Shown: positions 32,258-42,680 of the stretch, one piece after another | Position numbering within the stretch: position 1 is the first letter of the stretch | Layout: each line of letters opens with the position of its first letter | NCBI GenBank assembly: GCA_030068145.1 | Contig: JAPJBO010000657.1 | Span: 62,001-126,000, forward strand | Source of the DNA: Diplonema papillatum | Lineage: Eukaryota > Euglenozoa > Diplonemea > Diplonemida > Diplonemidae | Length of the DNA stretch: 64,000 bases | Direction of reading: 5' to 3' | Made by a program: the position numbers and the translations under genes | The notes under the pieces: model-generated | The model's input: the letters and a program-made list of their open reading frames with translations, nothing else | The model's database searches: none | What the model was told of the DNA's origin: nothing

Positions 32258-32430
32258 GTAGCCTGGGCGGGACAGTCCTAGCTGTGAACTAGACTCAGAC
32301 CGCTGACCTGTCTGCAGGCGCTCAGGTTCCGCGCTGACGAATGTCAGCCTTATGTGTCCGTGACTCAAAGGACCGAACCGCGGCGTCGAGCACGCATATA
32401 TTCCAAGCACGTTCATGCAATCCCCCCCGA
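32258..32430 (+). repeat. R6 repeat, diverged long copy
   Basis: AGTAGCCTGGGCGGGACAGT, CTGTCTGCAGGCGCTCAGGT and GGACCGAACCGCGGCGTCGA. It starts directly at the end of the R17 MITE. Confidence 0.7.
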
Positions 32431-32734
32431 CAAGGCAGACCGCACTGCTTAACCATCAAACTTAGGATTCCCCCAGGGCAAAAACCCCGCACGACACGAA
32501 AAACCTCCCCTGCCTAAGCATTAGACTACGGTTGTGCCCCCCCCCCCCCCAAGAAATTAACTTCGGGGAGTGACATGTGCAGTGACATGTGCCTTAAGGA
32601 ACGACCGGAATCTCGATCCAGTAAAGATGGTATCTGGCTCGGTGTTGTTGTGAAGAAGAGGGTACACGGCTAGGGTGCTGCGCCGACGTAGCTTACCTTT
32701 CGCCCTGCATCTGTGGACGGCCTGCCCACTTATG

Positions 32735-32985
32735 TTAAATGTATTGGAGGTCCGCTAAAGCCCGCCTAGCCTTGTGCTAGGCGTAGTTTAAGGTTGTACT
32801 GATCTACGAACAACCACTCACGAGCTTGTCAGTCCCACCGATTTTTATCTTCTTCCCTCCCCCTTTTCCGACGTTGCTGTTGGCTAACGGTTAGGTCGGA
32901 CCCTTCCCCGGTGAACATCCCATGAAAGTGACAATGATGACTTAGGCCGATACGGGCTACATGGCAACCCCTGCTCAACAAAAAA
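32735..32985 (+). repeat. R10 repeat, full
   Basis: CGCCTAGCCTTGTGCTAGGC hairpin, GTAGTTTAAGGTTGTACTGA, AACAACCACTCACGAGCTTG and GATACGGGCTACATGGCAAC. Matches 51240-51485; a 3' piece is at 26795-26850. Confidence 0.85.
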
Positions 32986-32999
32986 AAACCCCCCCCGTA

Positions 33000-33190
33000 T
33001 GTAAGGTATGTGGATATTGGCCGAAACCACCAACGAACACCAACAAAAGGCGCACACCGATGCTTTCTTTGTGTGACCACTACCTCTGAGAACACGCTGC
33101 GTATAAAGGACGTTTCCTATTGCTGAAAGTCTTCCGGTGACTCTAAATCCCCCGGAGTTACAAAGCGAACTTTTTACGCTAGAACGGAAG
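33000..33190 (+). repeat. R2 unit with long 5' head
   Basis: Head GGCCGAAACCACCAACGAAC, then GTGTGACCACTACCTCTGAG, then core CCGGTGACTCTAAATCCCCC and tail GCGAACTTTTTACGCTAGAA. Long-head copies also lie at 44684, 45095, 56274 and 59150. Confidence 0.7.
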
Positions 33191-33829
33191 AACACGAACT
33201 TCTCACACCCTCAAAGTCGTGTAAAACAAGACGCAACGAGCTACAAAAAGACGGAGGCTCTTTCGTTTTGTTCGTGCGTGCCGGTTGATCGACTTCCCTC
33301 TTGTTTCGACCCTGGGTCCGGAGTTCCGATCAACCAACAACACACCGCCCGTACACTTCTTAGCCTTCACCCTTGTAGGGTGAACCCCAAGCACTAAATA
33401 AAAGCTCTGCCGTCACCCCGGAGACCTTAAAAAACCGGTTCTCGTAGGAAAATGACACCTATCAAACCCAGGAGTTTTCACCAGCCGCAGTCAAAAGACA
33501 AAATCAAGGAGAGCGAGGCCAACGGGCGGAGACCCTGAAGTACCCGACTATAGATGTTTCGGGGGGGAGGCGCCACCGGGCAGTGCACAGAGTGGTTCGC
33601 AGTGCATACCGAGCCCTTTCTTCGAGGGGCCCACATGCTCAGATGTATGGTATGGCCATGGCCCCCTGCTGCAGGAGTGTGCGATATGTTCCGGAACTAC
33701 TGTCCAGCGTTTTATTTTTCGTGATGTTCCGGCGTATCGTGGTGTTAGGTGGGCCACTTCTGGTAAGCAGGACTGGCGACACGGGTTGAACTGAACCGAG
33801 AGCTGACTTAAGGTGTCCGAGTGATCGCT

Positions 33830-33897
33830 CATTAGTTCCCACATAGGGTGCTCATTAGTTCCCACATAGGGTGCTCATTAGTTCCAACATATCCCTG
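33830..33897 (+). repeat. 23-bp tandem repeat, three units
   Basis: CATTAGTTCCCACATAGGGT followed by GCT, at 33830, 33853 and (last unit altered) 33876. Confidence 0.9.
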
Positions 33898-34754
33898 TGT
33901 AGGAGGAGGGTCTCCGGTAAGATCACTGTCGACCGCTACTGTGGTGCAGCCTGCTTTCACGAATGAAGACAGGCAAAAAGGTGCTTCTCCGACACTCTCT
34001 GCCAGTGTTATCTACCATCTATGCGAATAAAAAAGCCGCAATTTTTTTTTGCGGACCAGTCCCATATGTTCACTAAAATCAAATCCAACTGACACCTCCC
34101 TTGCCCTCGATGCAGTCAACCGGTGACTCAAAATAGTACCGACTTCAACAGCACGAAACCCTTTTAACCAACAAAAGTATTAAAAAAAAAAAAAAAACCG
34201 CTAAAAAAGATAAATCCATTATTGCCAAGGTCACAAAAACCTAAAAACCCCGGAGTTTCAAAGCGAATTTTTTCACTTTTAAAAATACCACACCAGCAGC
34301 CTGCTTTCACTCTAAAAATACCACACCACAATCTGTACGCCCGCACGGGATCGTCGGAGCTTCCCCCCCCAAAAAAAAAGAAGAGCACACCACGGGTTTT
34401 TGAAGCAAGGCTTTTTTCTTTTTGCTTTTCTTCTTAAAATAATGTTGTCGACAACAAAAAGCAAAAAGAATAAACCAAAACTGTGCACTTCTTCTTCTTC
34501 TTCTTTTTTGACTCGTACCTTAGTAGTAACCTACCTTCCTTTGTGTTATATATAGGTCGATCGCGCGTGTTCGTCGCTTGGTCCGTGTTTCAAGAGGGGT
34601 AGTGCGCAAGAACTATAGTATGCAGCAGGTGGTTAACCGAGTTTCTAAACGGTCCTGACACGGCTTATATAACTTGCCACTGCGGCAAAACAGTCCAGTG
34701 CACTTATAACATGTAGCCCTGCCGTTTCACAAACCCCGCACGAACTACGCAGCG

Positions 34755-35075
34755 GTCGGTACGAGAAGCGGCAATCGCGGATAAGGCAACGAGTACAGAG
34801 CAGCCGTCGCGCAGAAAAGCAGTAAAGCGACCCGCGTCGCAGGTGGCACAAAACGTAGAAGCCCGTGAGGCAGGGAGTGGAGACGAGGGTGATGCAAGAC
34901 GAAGGGGAAACGCGAAGCCCCCAGCCCGGACGGATCAACAAGACGCAAGACCAGGCGACCAAGAGAAGGAGGGGGACGCGACCCAGAGACCCGGGCTAAG
35001 TAGCTTGGAACTAGTGTAATGGACCTTTCTCCGGAGGGGCTCACGCACTCAAAGATCGACTTATACGCACGAACT
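34755..35075 (+). repeat. direct duplication, left copy
   Basis: GTACGAGAAGCGGCAATCGC to ACGCACGAACTACGCA, about 90% identical to 35400-35727. GCACGAACTACGCA occurs before the copy (34738), at its end (35068) and near the end of the right copy (35714). Confidence 0.85.
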
Positions 35076-35331
35076 ACGCACTTAACGCTGTCCTGCTGTG
35101 CTTTTTCTGAATCTCCTCGTCTTCCTTCTTACGCTGCTTGGCACTCCGTGCTGCCCGCGCCGCTTGCGGCGCGGGCCTCTTCAGAGCCGGTCGTCCTCGT
35201 GTGCGCTGCTCCGCCTTCGTATTCGGGTTCGCGCCCTCTGCCTCTGGCGCGCCTCGCGACACTCCCTTGCCCTGGGTGGTGTTCCTCTTCGAGCTCCTTC
35301 CTACGTTACGACGTTCTATGGACGTCACCGC
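35074..35331 (-). CDS. unknown basic, low-complexity ORF
   Basis: This is the tail of a longer minus-strand frame. From the Met at about 35331 it encodes 85 residues rich in Lys, Arg, Ala and Glu, ending in QRKKEDEEIQKKHSRTALSA. It lies in the ~315-bp segment between the two copies of the direct duplication at 34.75-35.73 kb. The plus strand there is also open (35098-35646) and gives a polar, Gln/Thr/Arg-rich sequence, so the coding strand cannot be chosen. No family is recognised. Confidence 0.15.
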   Translation of the reverse strand, partial: AVTSIERRNVGRSSKRNTTQGKGVSRGAPEAEGANPNTKAEQRTRGRPALKRPAPQAARAARSAKQRKKEDEEIQKKHSRTALSA

Positions 35332-35399
35332 CATCTCTTCCTCGCTCTTGGCCCAACGCAAACTCGCCGCCCGAGCCGAGGCGAACAGGAAAGGCAGGC

Positions 35400-35727
35400 G
35401 CGGTCGATACGAGAAGCGGCAACTGCCGATAAGGCAACGAGTACAGAGCAGTCGACGCACAGACGAGCAGTACAGCGGCCCGCGTCGCAGGTGGCACAAA
35501 CTGGAGAAGCCCGTGAGGCAGGGAGTGGAGACGAGGTGATGCAAGACGAAGGGGAAGCGCGAAGCGACCAGCCCGGACGGACCAACAAGACGCAAGACCA
35601 GGCGACCAAGAAAAGGAGGGGGACGCGACCCAGAGACCCGGGCTAAGTATCCTGGAACTAGCGTGATGGACCTTTCTTCGGAGGGGCTCACGCACTCAAA
35701 GTCCGACTTAAATGCACGAACTACGCG
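35400..35727 (+). repeat. direct duplication, right copy
   Basis: CGATACGAGAAGCGGCAACT to GCACGAACTACGCGG. The two copies are separated by about 325 bp that holds a basic ORF. The spacing resembles a miniature LTR pair, but no TG..CA ends, primer site or target duplication is evident, so a tandem duplication with an insertion is equally likely. Confidence 0.85.
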
Positions 35728-35875
35728 GAATACGGGGGTTTCGGGGGGTACCATAAAGTAGATGCTCGATCCTATACCGATCTTAAACCACAGGAGGTAG
35801 GTGAAATCAAGGGGTGAGTGTCTTCGTTCTCTTTGCGAGCCGCCCGGATTGTTTCTCTTTCTACAATGTAGTCTA

Positions 35876-36066
35876 GTCATGATAACCAACTACTTATAAG
35901 AGGTATCACGGGATAAGCCGGCAGCCGCTGCTTAACGGCATGCACATTCCGTGTGGTCCGGGTACTTTAAAGTTCCCAATGCTTAACGGCTTTATCACGT
36001 GGGCGGCCCTGAGATTACCCCCTCAGGTGACACCACTTTATCTTTAGCCATACTTCAACTTTCTTA
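35876..36066 (+). repeat. R9 repeat, full
   Basis: AGTCATGATAACCAACTACT, GATAAGCCGGCAGCCGCTGC, TTTATCACGTGGGCGGCCCT and CAGGTGACACCACTTTAT. Matches 61398-61602. Confidence 0.85.
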
Positions 36067-36099
36067 CGAGGGGTGGGGGAGGGAATTCATATGCCGAAG

Positions 36100-37127
36100 G
36101 TGAGACTTCGGCTCAGTGTTGGATGACCACCTGCGGCAGAGCAGTGCGGTATTCACTGCCCACCTCCCCTCCTTCCCCGGTTCAAACAACCAGAACACCA
36201 AGAGAAGGCAACACGCAACGTCACGAACAGGGTTTTATAGGCCATGGTTAGCAGGGGTGCCCATAACCACTTCTCCAGAACAGTGTCCGCGCTAACGAAA
36301 GAAGCGGCTGGTTTCAGCCGGAAAAAAAATCTTGACAAACTGACCGGCTGATAATCAGCCGGCTGATTTTTGGAAAGTCTGCCGATCAGACGGTTTTTGC
36401 GACATCTTGGTTCACATCTCGCCCGGGTTGTGCGTCAAGCTGATTCCGCTGACGATGGGCGGCATGTCCAAAACTTACGCAGTTGAAAATCGGCTGATTT
36501 TGCGCGACTTCTAACCACTTCTGAGAAGTGACTTCTCCAGAACAAAAAAAAGATCCGATTCAGGGTTGGTTGTCCCTTCGGTGGTCAGGCTTGTTCACGG
36601 GACAATCAGGTGCACCAGACAGCATGGAGCTTGTCCTGGGCAGTAGGCTCGCCTGTTGCCCACGGATGTCGCGCATTTTCTAGCACCGGCAAACAAAACT
36701 CTGAAACCTGCCATGAACAGGGCTACCGATGTGGGAGTTTCGTCCAAAAAAACGAGTAATGCACAACGCAACAGCTGCTTCTTCGGCACTCAACAAAAGA
36801 TGTTTCTAAGGCCGAATAAAACCCTGCCCGCAACGTCACGAAGCCAAAAGGAAAACTGCTTTGCACCCCAACACCTCAACACAACGGGCGCTCACAGACC
36901 CTTTCAAAAGCCCTAATTGGCCGAGCCGAGTTCGGACCAGTAGTCCGGCTTTTCTTTTTACCAAACATGCAGTGTTGGAGGAAATAAGAACGCATCGCAG
37001 GCCATCCACGGCGTTTCCTTGCGCCCTGTACCAAGAAACAAACGTCCAGGGCAAAACGTTCAACGGAAAAAACAACTCCCCCCCCTTCATCATTTTCCGG
37101 TTTCAACCGTGGTTAGCCAGTGACGCG
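36100..37127. other. gene-free stretch, nothing recognised apart from a palindrome
   Basis: ORFs on both strands are short and overlapping. The GGCTGAT palindrome cluster is listed separately. Confidence 0.45.
36344..36372. repeat. CCGGCTGATAATCAGCCGG palindrome
   Basis: A 19-bp near-perfect palindrome; the half-motif GGCTGATTTT recurs at 36362 and 36492, giving a locally repeated GGCTGAT cluster. Confidence 0.6.
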
Positions 37128-37267
37128 TCTTGTTTTTATTTTTAGCCACACGCAATGTGTGCGGAAACTGAACCGCCCAAGTAGGACCTTCTGATCATGA
37201 TCATTTGCCAAATTTGCCACCTGAAACCACGTCCAGGATTTGGGCTCGGGGTAGTGCGGTCAACAAA
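37128..37267 (+). repeat. R5 repeat preceded by TTTTTATTTTTAG
   Basis: CCACACGCAATGTGTGCGGA to GGTAGTGCGGTCAACAAAAT; nearly identical to the 4.15 kb copy in its 3' half. Confidence 0.85.
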
Positions 37268-37737
37268 ATTGTTGCTCGCGCCAGTGGGGCGGGTATGTAT
37301 TATTGTGCCCGACGGCCGTGGCTGGGTTCCTTCTGTTTGTGTCGACACACTGCATTGGGTTGGGGGGTTGTTGGTGCCAGCTGCTGCCCGCTGGGCTTCC
37401 GATCGTTCCCAAGCTGCAGGCGCACAGTACACCGTCTTTCATTGGCTCTATTCCCGGGTTTCCCGGTTTTCGCCGTCAGAAACGATAGCTCTTGCTACTG
37501 CAGCATGCGAGCGGGTACACTAGAGCGGGTGTGCAGAGAAGTGCGGCCCTGGCCCACGCCTGATGCCGCAACCCTTAACCCGGGCGGCGGCGCTTTGGCA
37601 TGAGCCAGGAACCTCAAGGGGAGCAGCGCGAGAGGCATCACCCACGCTTCAAAGGCCCACACACCTTCTTTCAGACTGTTTCGAGTGTTTATGGTTGTAT
37701 GTCGGTTCCGGGCCCTAACTCAAACCCTGCTTTTGAA

Positions 37738-37858
37738 GGAGCACCTGCGTTCTGGGGAAATACTCGAGGTCGCGTCGTTCACACGGAAAACCAGGTACAT
37801 GATTCCTGGGTTTCGTGCGTGGCCGTGTGGGCGTCCAACAACAAAAAAGTGAACTTTC
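37738..37858 (+). repeat. R1 repeat, strongly diverged
   Basis: GGAGCACCTGCGTTCTGGGG, then CAGGTACATGATTCCTGGGT and GGGCGTCCAACAACAAAAAA align with R1 blocks in order. It ends in an R2 tail (GAACTTTCACTCCAAA). Confidence 0.5.
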
Positions 37859-37902
37859 ACTCCAAACAGAAACGGAAAATGGCGCAAATTCTTGTTGTTT
37901 TT

Positions 37903-38187
37903 TACATTTTGCGCCAGCTTGAAAGGAAATGCTCGACGATGCTGCCCGACAAAGAACAGAAGGGATCCCAAGTGCTGTAAGTACCGAACCACGTGTTGAA
38001 CGGGCGTGAGGTCATGCGGGTCTACCAACCTACACGACAAATCACACAAACACAACAGGTCAAAGTCCTGAGTGAGAAAGCAACACACGGTGGTGTAAGC
38101 GAAGAACCAATCAGATTGTGTTTTTGCCCCTTACCTCTATATCTCCTCCCTTCCATTCGGAGTCGAAGCAGCTGCGTCGAGTATTTT
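37903..38187 (+). repeat. R4 repeat, full length
   Basis: Close to 30891-31183 apart from small indels; preceded by TTGTTGTTTTTTACATTTT. Confidence 0.9.
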
Positions 38188-38287
38188 TATCTTTCCCCCG
38201 CCGAAGCCAGCCACGGCGGCGGCGCCTTCGCGTATTGCCACCGCGACGCGAACGTGCGAAGGAATATGAGCTGCCCGTACGTGATCA

Positions 38288-38335
38288 ACTTGCCGCCCGG
38301 AACTCACGTCCAGGATTTGGGTCCCGGGTAGTGCG
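38288..38335 (+). repeat. R5 repeat, 3' fragment
   Basis: TTGCCGCCCGGAACTCACGT and CCAGGATTTGGGTCCCGGGT match the R5 3' part. A second such fragment is at 39566-39620. Confidence 0.6.
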
Positions 38336-38399
38336 CTGCGACTCCATAGCGAAACCGGCTTCCAGGCCGCGGTAAGCCGGCCAGGCCGCGGACAAAAAA

Positions 38400-38612
38400 T
38401 AGTTCTCAAGCGAACTCCAAAAAAAAAAAAAAAAAAAAATATCGCCGGAAACACACAAAAAAACACACGCACCAAGCTGAACCCCACAAACAAACAAAAG
38501 GTCGCAAGACACCAATCTGTACGTCCCACGGGATCGTCGGAAACACAAAAAAAGAGGTCGGAGTTTTGGCAAAAAAATAGTTCTCCAGCGAACGTCAGCT
38601 CTGAAAAATAAG
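38400..38612 (+). repeat. chain of R2 tail, A-run, R16 units, R2 tail
   Basis: CTCAAGCGAACTCC, a run of about 20 A, ATCGCCGGAAACACACAAAA, then TCGCAAGACACCAATCTGTA, GGGATCGTCGGAAACACAAA and finally CGAACGTCAGCTCTG. Confidence 0.7.
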
Positions 38613-38636
38613 GTCTAAATTTTTGGTAGAGCATTC

Positions 38637-38780
38637 TGGGCACCGACGGGGCAACATTTCCGGAACAACTGCACGTGAAAAGAGTCAACGAAGCCAACGA
38701 AAACTCTGAAAAGGAGCTGCACGGCGGAGTCACGCTTCAGAAGATTTATACCTTGTACACGCGCAGAACTAGAAATCTTT
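38637..38780 (+). repeat. R8 repeat, left part of an interrupted copy
   Basis: CACCGACGGGGCAACATTTC to TTTATACCTTGTACACGCGC and AGAACTAGAAATCTTTGA. It resumes at 39120. Confidence 0.7.
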
Positions 38781-38822
38781 GACGAGGGAACAGAACAGAA
38801 AAGAGTGCCAACACACTCGTTC

Positions 38823-39007
38823 TACACAGTTGAGCGGTCCGTCCCTATCTCTTGAAACTGCATCGAAGTGCCTGCCGCTGTTTATCACAGAGGTTCACCG
38901 CCGTCTATCGGGTCCATCTCTAGTCCCTAGAGCTGCATCGAATTGCCCGGTGCTGTTTCTTCGGTCTACCACGGTCTATCAAGAGGGGATGGACCGGCTC
39001 AACAGTA
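38823..39007. mobile_element. R14 MITE, second copy
   Basis: The interior matches 58731-58921 closely (CCCTATCTCTTGAAACTGCA, TCGAAGTGCCTGCCGCTGTT). The ends TACACAGTTGAGC and GGCTCAACAGTA pair imperfectly. It lies inside an R8 copy that it appears to have split (38637-38780 and 39120-39195). Confidence 0.65.
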
Positions 39008-39119
39008 GTTAATTCATAGGAACCAACTGCGTTGAAGAGGTGACGGGGCAAGCCGGCAGCCGCTGCTTAACAGCTTTATCACGCGGGGTGCCCTGAGATT
39101 ACCCCCTCAGGACACCACT
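39008..39119 (+). repeat. R9 repeat with internal deletion
   Basis: GGCAAGCCGGCAGCCGCTGC joins directly to TTTATCACGCGGGGTGCCCT. A further short R9 piece is at 49905-49945, just upstream of the USP frame. Confidence 0.75.
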
Positions 39120-39195
39120 GGTCAGTTGATGCTGATCGTTCGTTACTTCGTGTCCCCGTGTAGGAGCTCCAAATCCGGCAATTTTCTTGTGCATG
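39120..39195 (+). repeat. R8 repeat, right part of the interrupted copy
   Basis: TGGTCAGTTGATGCTGATCG to AGGAGCTCCAAATCCGGCAA. Between the halves lie the R14 MITE (38823-39007) and a partial R9 (39005-39118). Confidence 0.75.
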
Positions 39196-39565
39196 TTCCA
39201 ATGGGCGTATCCAGCTTTCCACATGATTTTGGGGTGGAAACACACAACGTTCCTAAAAGAGTTTTCACGGGAGCTTCTTACGGCCGTTTTGCTGCCCTCA
39301 GACTTGGCACTCGTGCGCTTGTTAACGAGAAAAGCCCAAGCGAACTTTCACTCCTACCGGTTTACTTACTTTTCGTTTCCCAATTTGCCCATTAGGAACG
39401 CTGACCTTCGCTTTCACCAGACACACTCGCCGAGGAGCACTGAATGCCCGTATACAAGTGCAGAGCTGATGGCCAGGCCGTTAAGTCTCCGAAATCCCGG
39501 TTTCTGCTAGGGAACCCTGTTCGTGCGGTCAACAAAATAAACCACCCCCAGTTCTTTTTCGATTT

Positions 39566-39620
39566 CGCCGCCTGGAAACCCACGTCCAGGATCTGGGTTC
39601 AGGATAGTGCTGTCAACAAA
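39566..39620 (+). repeat. R5 repeat, 3' fragment
   Basis: CGCCGCCTGGAAACCCACGT and CCAGGATCTGGGTTCAGGAT, then GTGCTGTCAACAAAG. Confidence 0.65.
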
Positions 39621-40271
39621 GAAAAAAAGGTAAAAAAAAAAAAACCCCAAAAAAACCCCACTCGTCTTCTGGTCGAAGCGCCGGTTTTTTCAGCCGGCCA
39701 CAACCATGATTGGCCGGCCATACTGCGCCACCTACCACCACCGCCCCCGAGCAGGCGACGACGAAAGCCCTGCCGCAAGCAAAAAGAAGCAACCAATTCG
39801 TCGGCTTGGCAGGAAAAAGAGAGTCCGCGCACCGTGCATAGAGCCGAATGGCAAGAATCTCGTGCGCGCAGATGTACATTTTTGACTTGTCGAGTCTTAT
39901 GCTGTACACAGAACCGCACGCAGCGCAAAAGCCTACCGTATAGTGTACAGAGCATCTCTGGGCTCTCGTGGCACATGATGCAGCGTGTAGAGCACCGACA
40001 ACACTGAGTTGACAGCACCGATGGGGGGCGCGTTTTTGTGGACAGCATAGCCCCCCCGTCCAGGACAGTGTGCCAACCTGTGTTTGTCTCACGTTCTCTC
40101 GACTGCGCTACCACCCCTATGTGCACTGCCACCCGCTGCTGGCTACGCAAGCCTTTTGTTTTAGACCGTTTTTATTTCTGTATTGCTATGCGTGGCGTGA
40201 AAGTTCGCACGACTCATTGTGGATGTTGTGATCAATGACACGACGAGTGCGTCTGTGGGATGGGCAAGAAG
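39621..40271. other. gene-free stretch with Cys-rich overlapping ORFs
   Basis: Two minus-strand frames (39599-40150 and 39613-40092) and one plus-strand frame (39444-40007) overlap for over 450 bp. The minus frames are rich in Cys (for example RCSTRCIMCHESPEMLC), but no domain is recognised and all three cannot be genes. Confidence 0.35.
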
Positions 40272-40609
40272 TACCGTAAATGGGCTTATTAGCGAAGGGC
40301 AAATGTTCACTAACCCCCAAATCAGCCAAAAGCCTCACTAGTTCGACCGTTCAGTAATAAAAACGGGGTCCTCAGCGTCTTCGTGCTAATCGGGGTAGCG
40401 TCCCCAGTCACTCCGTTGCCAGTTTCTTGTCGTCTTCTTTCATTACTACACAGCCAAGTGGCTGTGAAGGATTCTAGCAGTATGCCAAGTGCACTCAGAA
40501 GGCCCGTTTTAATTAGTGAACGGTCAAAAGTTCACACATTCTAAGCTGAAAACTTCACAAGGTTGATGCTCACTAATTAACTCCTTCACGAATAAACCCA
40601 TTTGCGGTA
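40272..40609. mobile_element. MITE with 27-bp imperfect TIRs
   Basis: The left end TACCGTAAATGGGCTTATTA (then GCGAAGG) pairs with the right end CCTTCACGAATAAACCCATT (then TGCGGTA), about 22 of 27 positions matching. Both ends start at TA, consistent with a TA target duplication. The 338-bp interior has no ORF. Only one copy is seen in the window. Confidence 0.65.
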
Positions 40610-40806
40610 TAAAGAAACGTAAAACGTTTTTTCTACGCCCTTTTCTTCTTCTGAGCGCGACGAAAGAGAAGCCGGCATTCCAGTTCCGGCGACTCGGGTA
40701 CTCGTCCGTGTGTCGACATCAAGAGTCACGGGCTTCGAAAACGCGAACGCTTCTGGTCTGCTCTACCTGTTGTGGGTGCACTAGTCAAGGAATTTTTTGA
40801 CTTTTG

Positions 40807-40932
40807 ATTGTGCACTAGTAAAAATGACTAGTAGGACCTCCTGAAATTTAAAAATGACTAGTAGGACCTCCTGAAATTCACTAGGACCTCCTGAAATTTA
40901 AAAATGACTAGTAGGACCTCCTGCAATTCACA
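40807..40932 (+). repeat. tandem repeat of ATGACTAGTAGGACCTCCTG units
   Basis: Units of about 31 bp, AAAAATGACTAGTAGGACCT then CCTGAAATTT; four copies, one shortened. ACTAGT is palindromic. A related ACTAGT cluster lies at 52967-53058. Confidence 0.9.
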
Positions 40933-41554
40933 ACACACGCCAGATTTGGATCCAGACCGGTACAGGTTTACAACATATGGTGGAACCACCTTCCGCTAGC
41001 AGTGTTCCGTCTGTTCCTGCCCGCGCCCCCTTTTCGATTGGGTCTGACCACCATGCCGTGGCACGCTTTCGCATTTCTGCAGCCATTATTTCAGCCTAAA
41101 CGAGCGTCCGACCACTTATCCCGCCCTTTCGGAGCTTTTTATGGGCACCGGAGTGGTAGGTTTCGAGGTTTTGGATTTCTGGTGACCCAGTTTGGGTTTC
41201 TGATGGGTTTCCTTGAGGAATGAAGGCGGGACACACGCCGCCGTTCAAAGAAACCGTCGAGCTTCATTCCGAACAAGACCTCTGCATCAGTGGGGAAGAC
41301 CCCACGACGCAGCAAGTACAAATCACAGCGTCGTCAGCAGCGTAGCCATCCTTGGCAGAGCCAAACAAGCGGACAAAAAAGGTACCATTAGTCATCCTAA
41401 ACACCGTACATTCCCCTCGCTTGCGACACTCGTGGCAGACACACGAGAATCGTTGCTTGGGGGGTTTCTACGTTGGTTTGCTTCATCAATTTTTGCACCA
41501 CGCAGCTACTTGTCTATTTCAAAAAAAGTTGAGTGCCAATCATATTTCTTCCCT

Positions 41555-41995
41555 CATCAATACCGCCGGAGGGAACCTTTCGGAACAACGGCCGCGCATG
41601 GAGAAGGTAAACTAGACTCACAGCCACAGTTGCGCACCTGCCTCCGTCGCTTAGTCAGTCCACGCACAGGCCGCCCCTGCTAGCAGCGGCTCCGCCGTCG
41701 GCTCTGTCCCACAGCTTTAGCAGGCCAGCTAAGGACCGTAACCACGTATTCTGATTGGGCGAAGGCGGCATTAAATGTACGTTAAATGCGCGGGACGAGT
41801 GGTCGCAACGGCTCCGAGCGACCCCTCGAAGGAGCGGAATTCAATAACCAAAAAAAAAAAAAGCCCCCGCTTGCGCAGAAAACTCCTGTTTGCTCCCTGC
41901 GCACGCGAAGAGCAAAAATATTGTTTGCCGCCATGAAAATCGTCCGTTGTCTCGTTTACCAGCGCAAAGACCCGACCGCCGGAAATGTTCTCTTT
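41555..41995 (+). repeat. R8 repeat fragments around unrelated DNA
   Basis: 41555-41605 has GAACCTTTCGGAACAACGGC. 41895-41995 has CGCACGCGAAGAGCAAAAAT, CGTCCGTTGTCTCGTTTACC and CGCCGGAAATGTTC. The ~290 bp between show no recognised repeat. Confidence 0.5.
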
Positions 41996-42218
41996 CAAGT
42001 ATGCAGGCCTCTAGCGTTTTGCGCTGCTCACGATTTGCGGGAGTCGGCAAACCGAACGTAATCTACAGCAGGACCGACCCCTTTCGCGAAAAGAAGCGAA
42101 AGAGTAATACACCCCCCCTCTTTTTTTCTATCCGTTTCTGTGAAGAGGTGCGACGCCCACAAGCATGCATGCGCGTCCGGGGGACGAGAAGGTACACACC
42201 GGACCGCGTGGCTAGCTT

Positions 42219-42559
42219 GTACACGGCGGACTCCCCACCGGTTGGGAGGAGTGAATGCGGGAGTGAAAAAATGCGGAGTGACTTTTACGCAAAATCAACA
42301 CGAGTTCGTCTGTGTTTAGCACAAAACCCCCGGAGTTTCAAGCGAACTTTCACTCTAAAAAATTGCGAAAGCGCCGCGTGTGTAACACTCCCGCATTGCG
42401 GATGTGAACGAATGGTGTGCCGCTCCCGCATTGCGGGTGTAAATGCAAAAAGTCTGACGCAAGTTGTCAACAGGAAAAAAAAAAAAAAAAAAAAAGAAAT
42501 AAGCAAAACCCCCGACCGCACAAACACTCTCCCATCCGGTCGGGAAGTCAGCCGTGTAC
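42219..42559. mobile_element. R17 MITE, copy carrying two short A-tailed insertions
   Basis: The ends GTACACGGCGGACTCCCC and GGGAAGTCAGCCGTGTAC are inverted. Compared with 31987-32257, a ~35-bp R2 tail (about 42327-42361, ending GAACTTTCACTCTAAAA) interrupts TTTAGCACAAAA / ATTGCGAAAG. An R3-like piece (about 42450-42495, GTCTGACGCAAGTTGTCAAC plus A-run) interrupts the later GGGTGTAAATGCAAAA / AAAACCCCCGACCGC. Confidence 0.7.
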
Positions 42560-42680
42560 AAGGCCTATGGACTCACCTGGTAGCCAGGCGAGCCCGCGGA
42601 AAGCCCTGGCGAACAAACCCCGACATGGGCAGGGGACTACGACGTGGTTGTCTTTTTTTTGTTCAAAACACCCGAAGGGT

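Noticed and set aside
34755-35727. LTR retrotransposon
   Set aside because: The internal region is only about 325 bp, with no TG..CA ends, primer-binding site, polypurine tract or gag/pol motif.
39599-40150. 183-codon Cys-rich minus-strand ORF as a RING or zinc-finger protein
   Set aside because: The cysteine spacing fits no known finger, and two other long frames overlap the same DNA.
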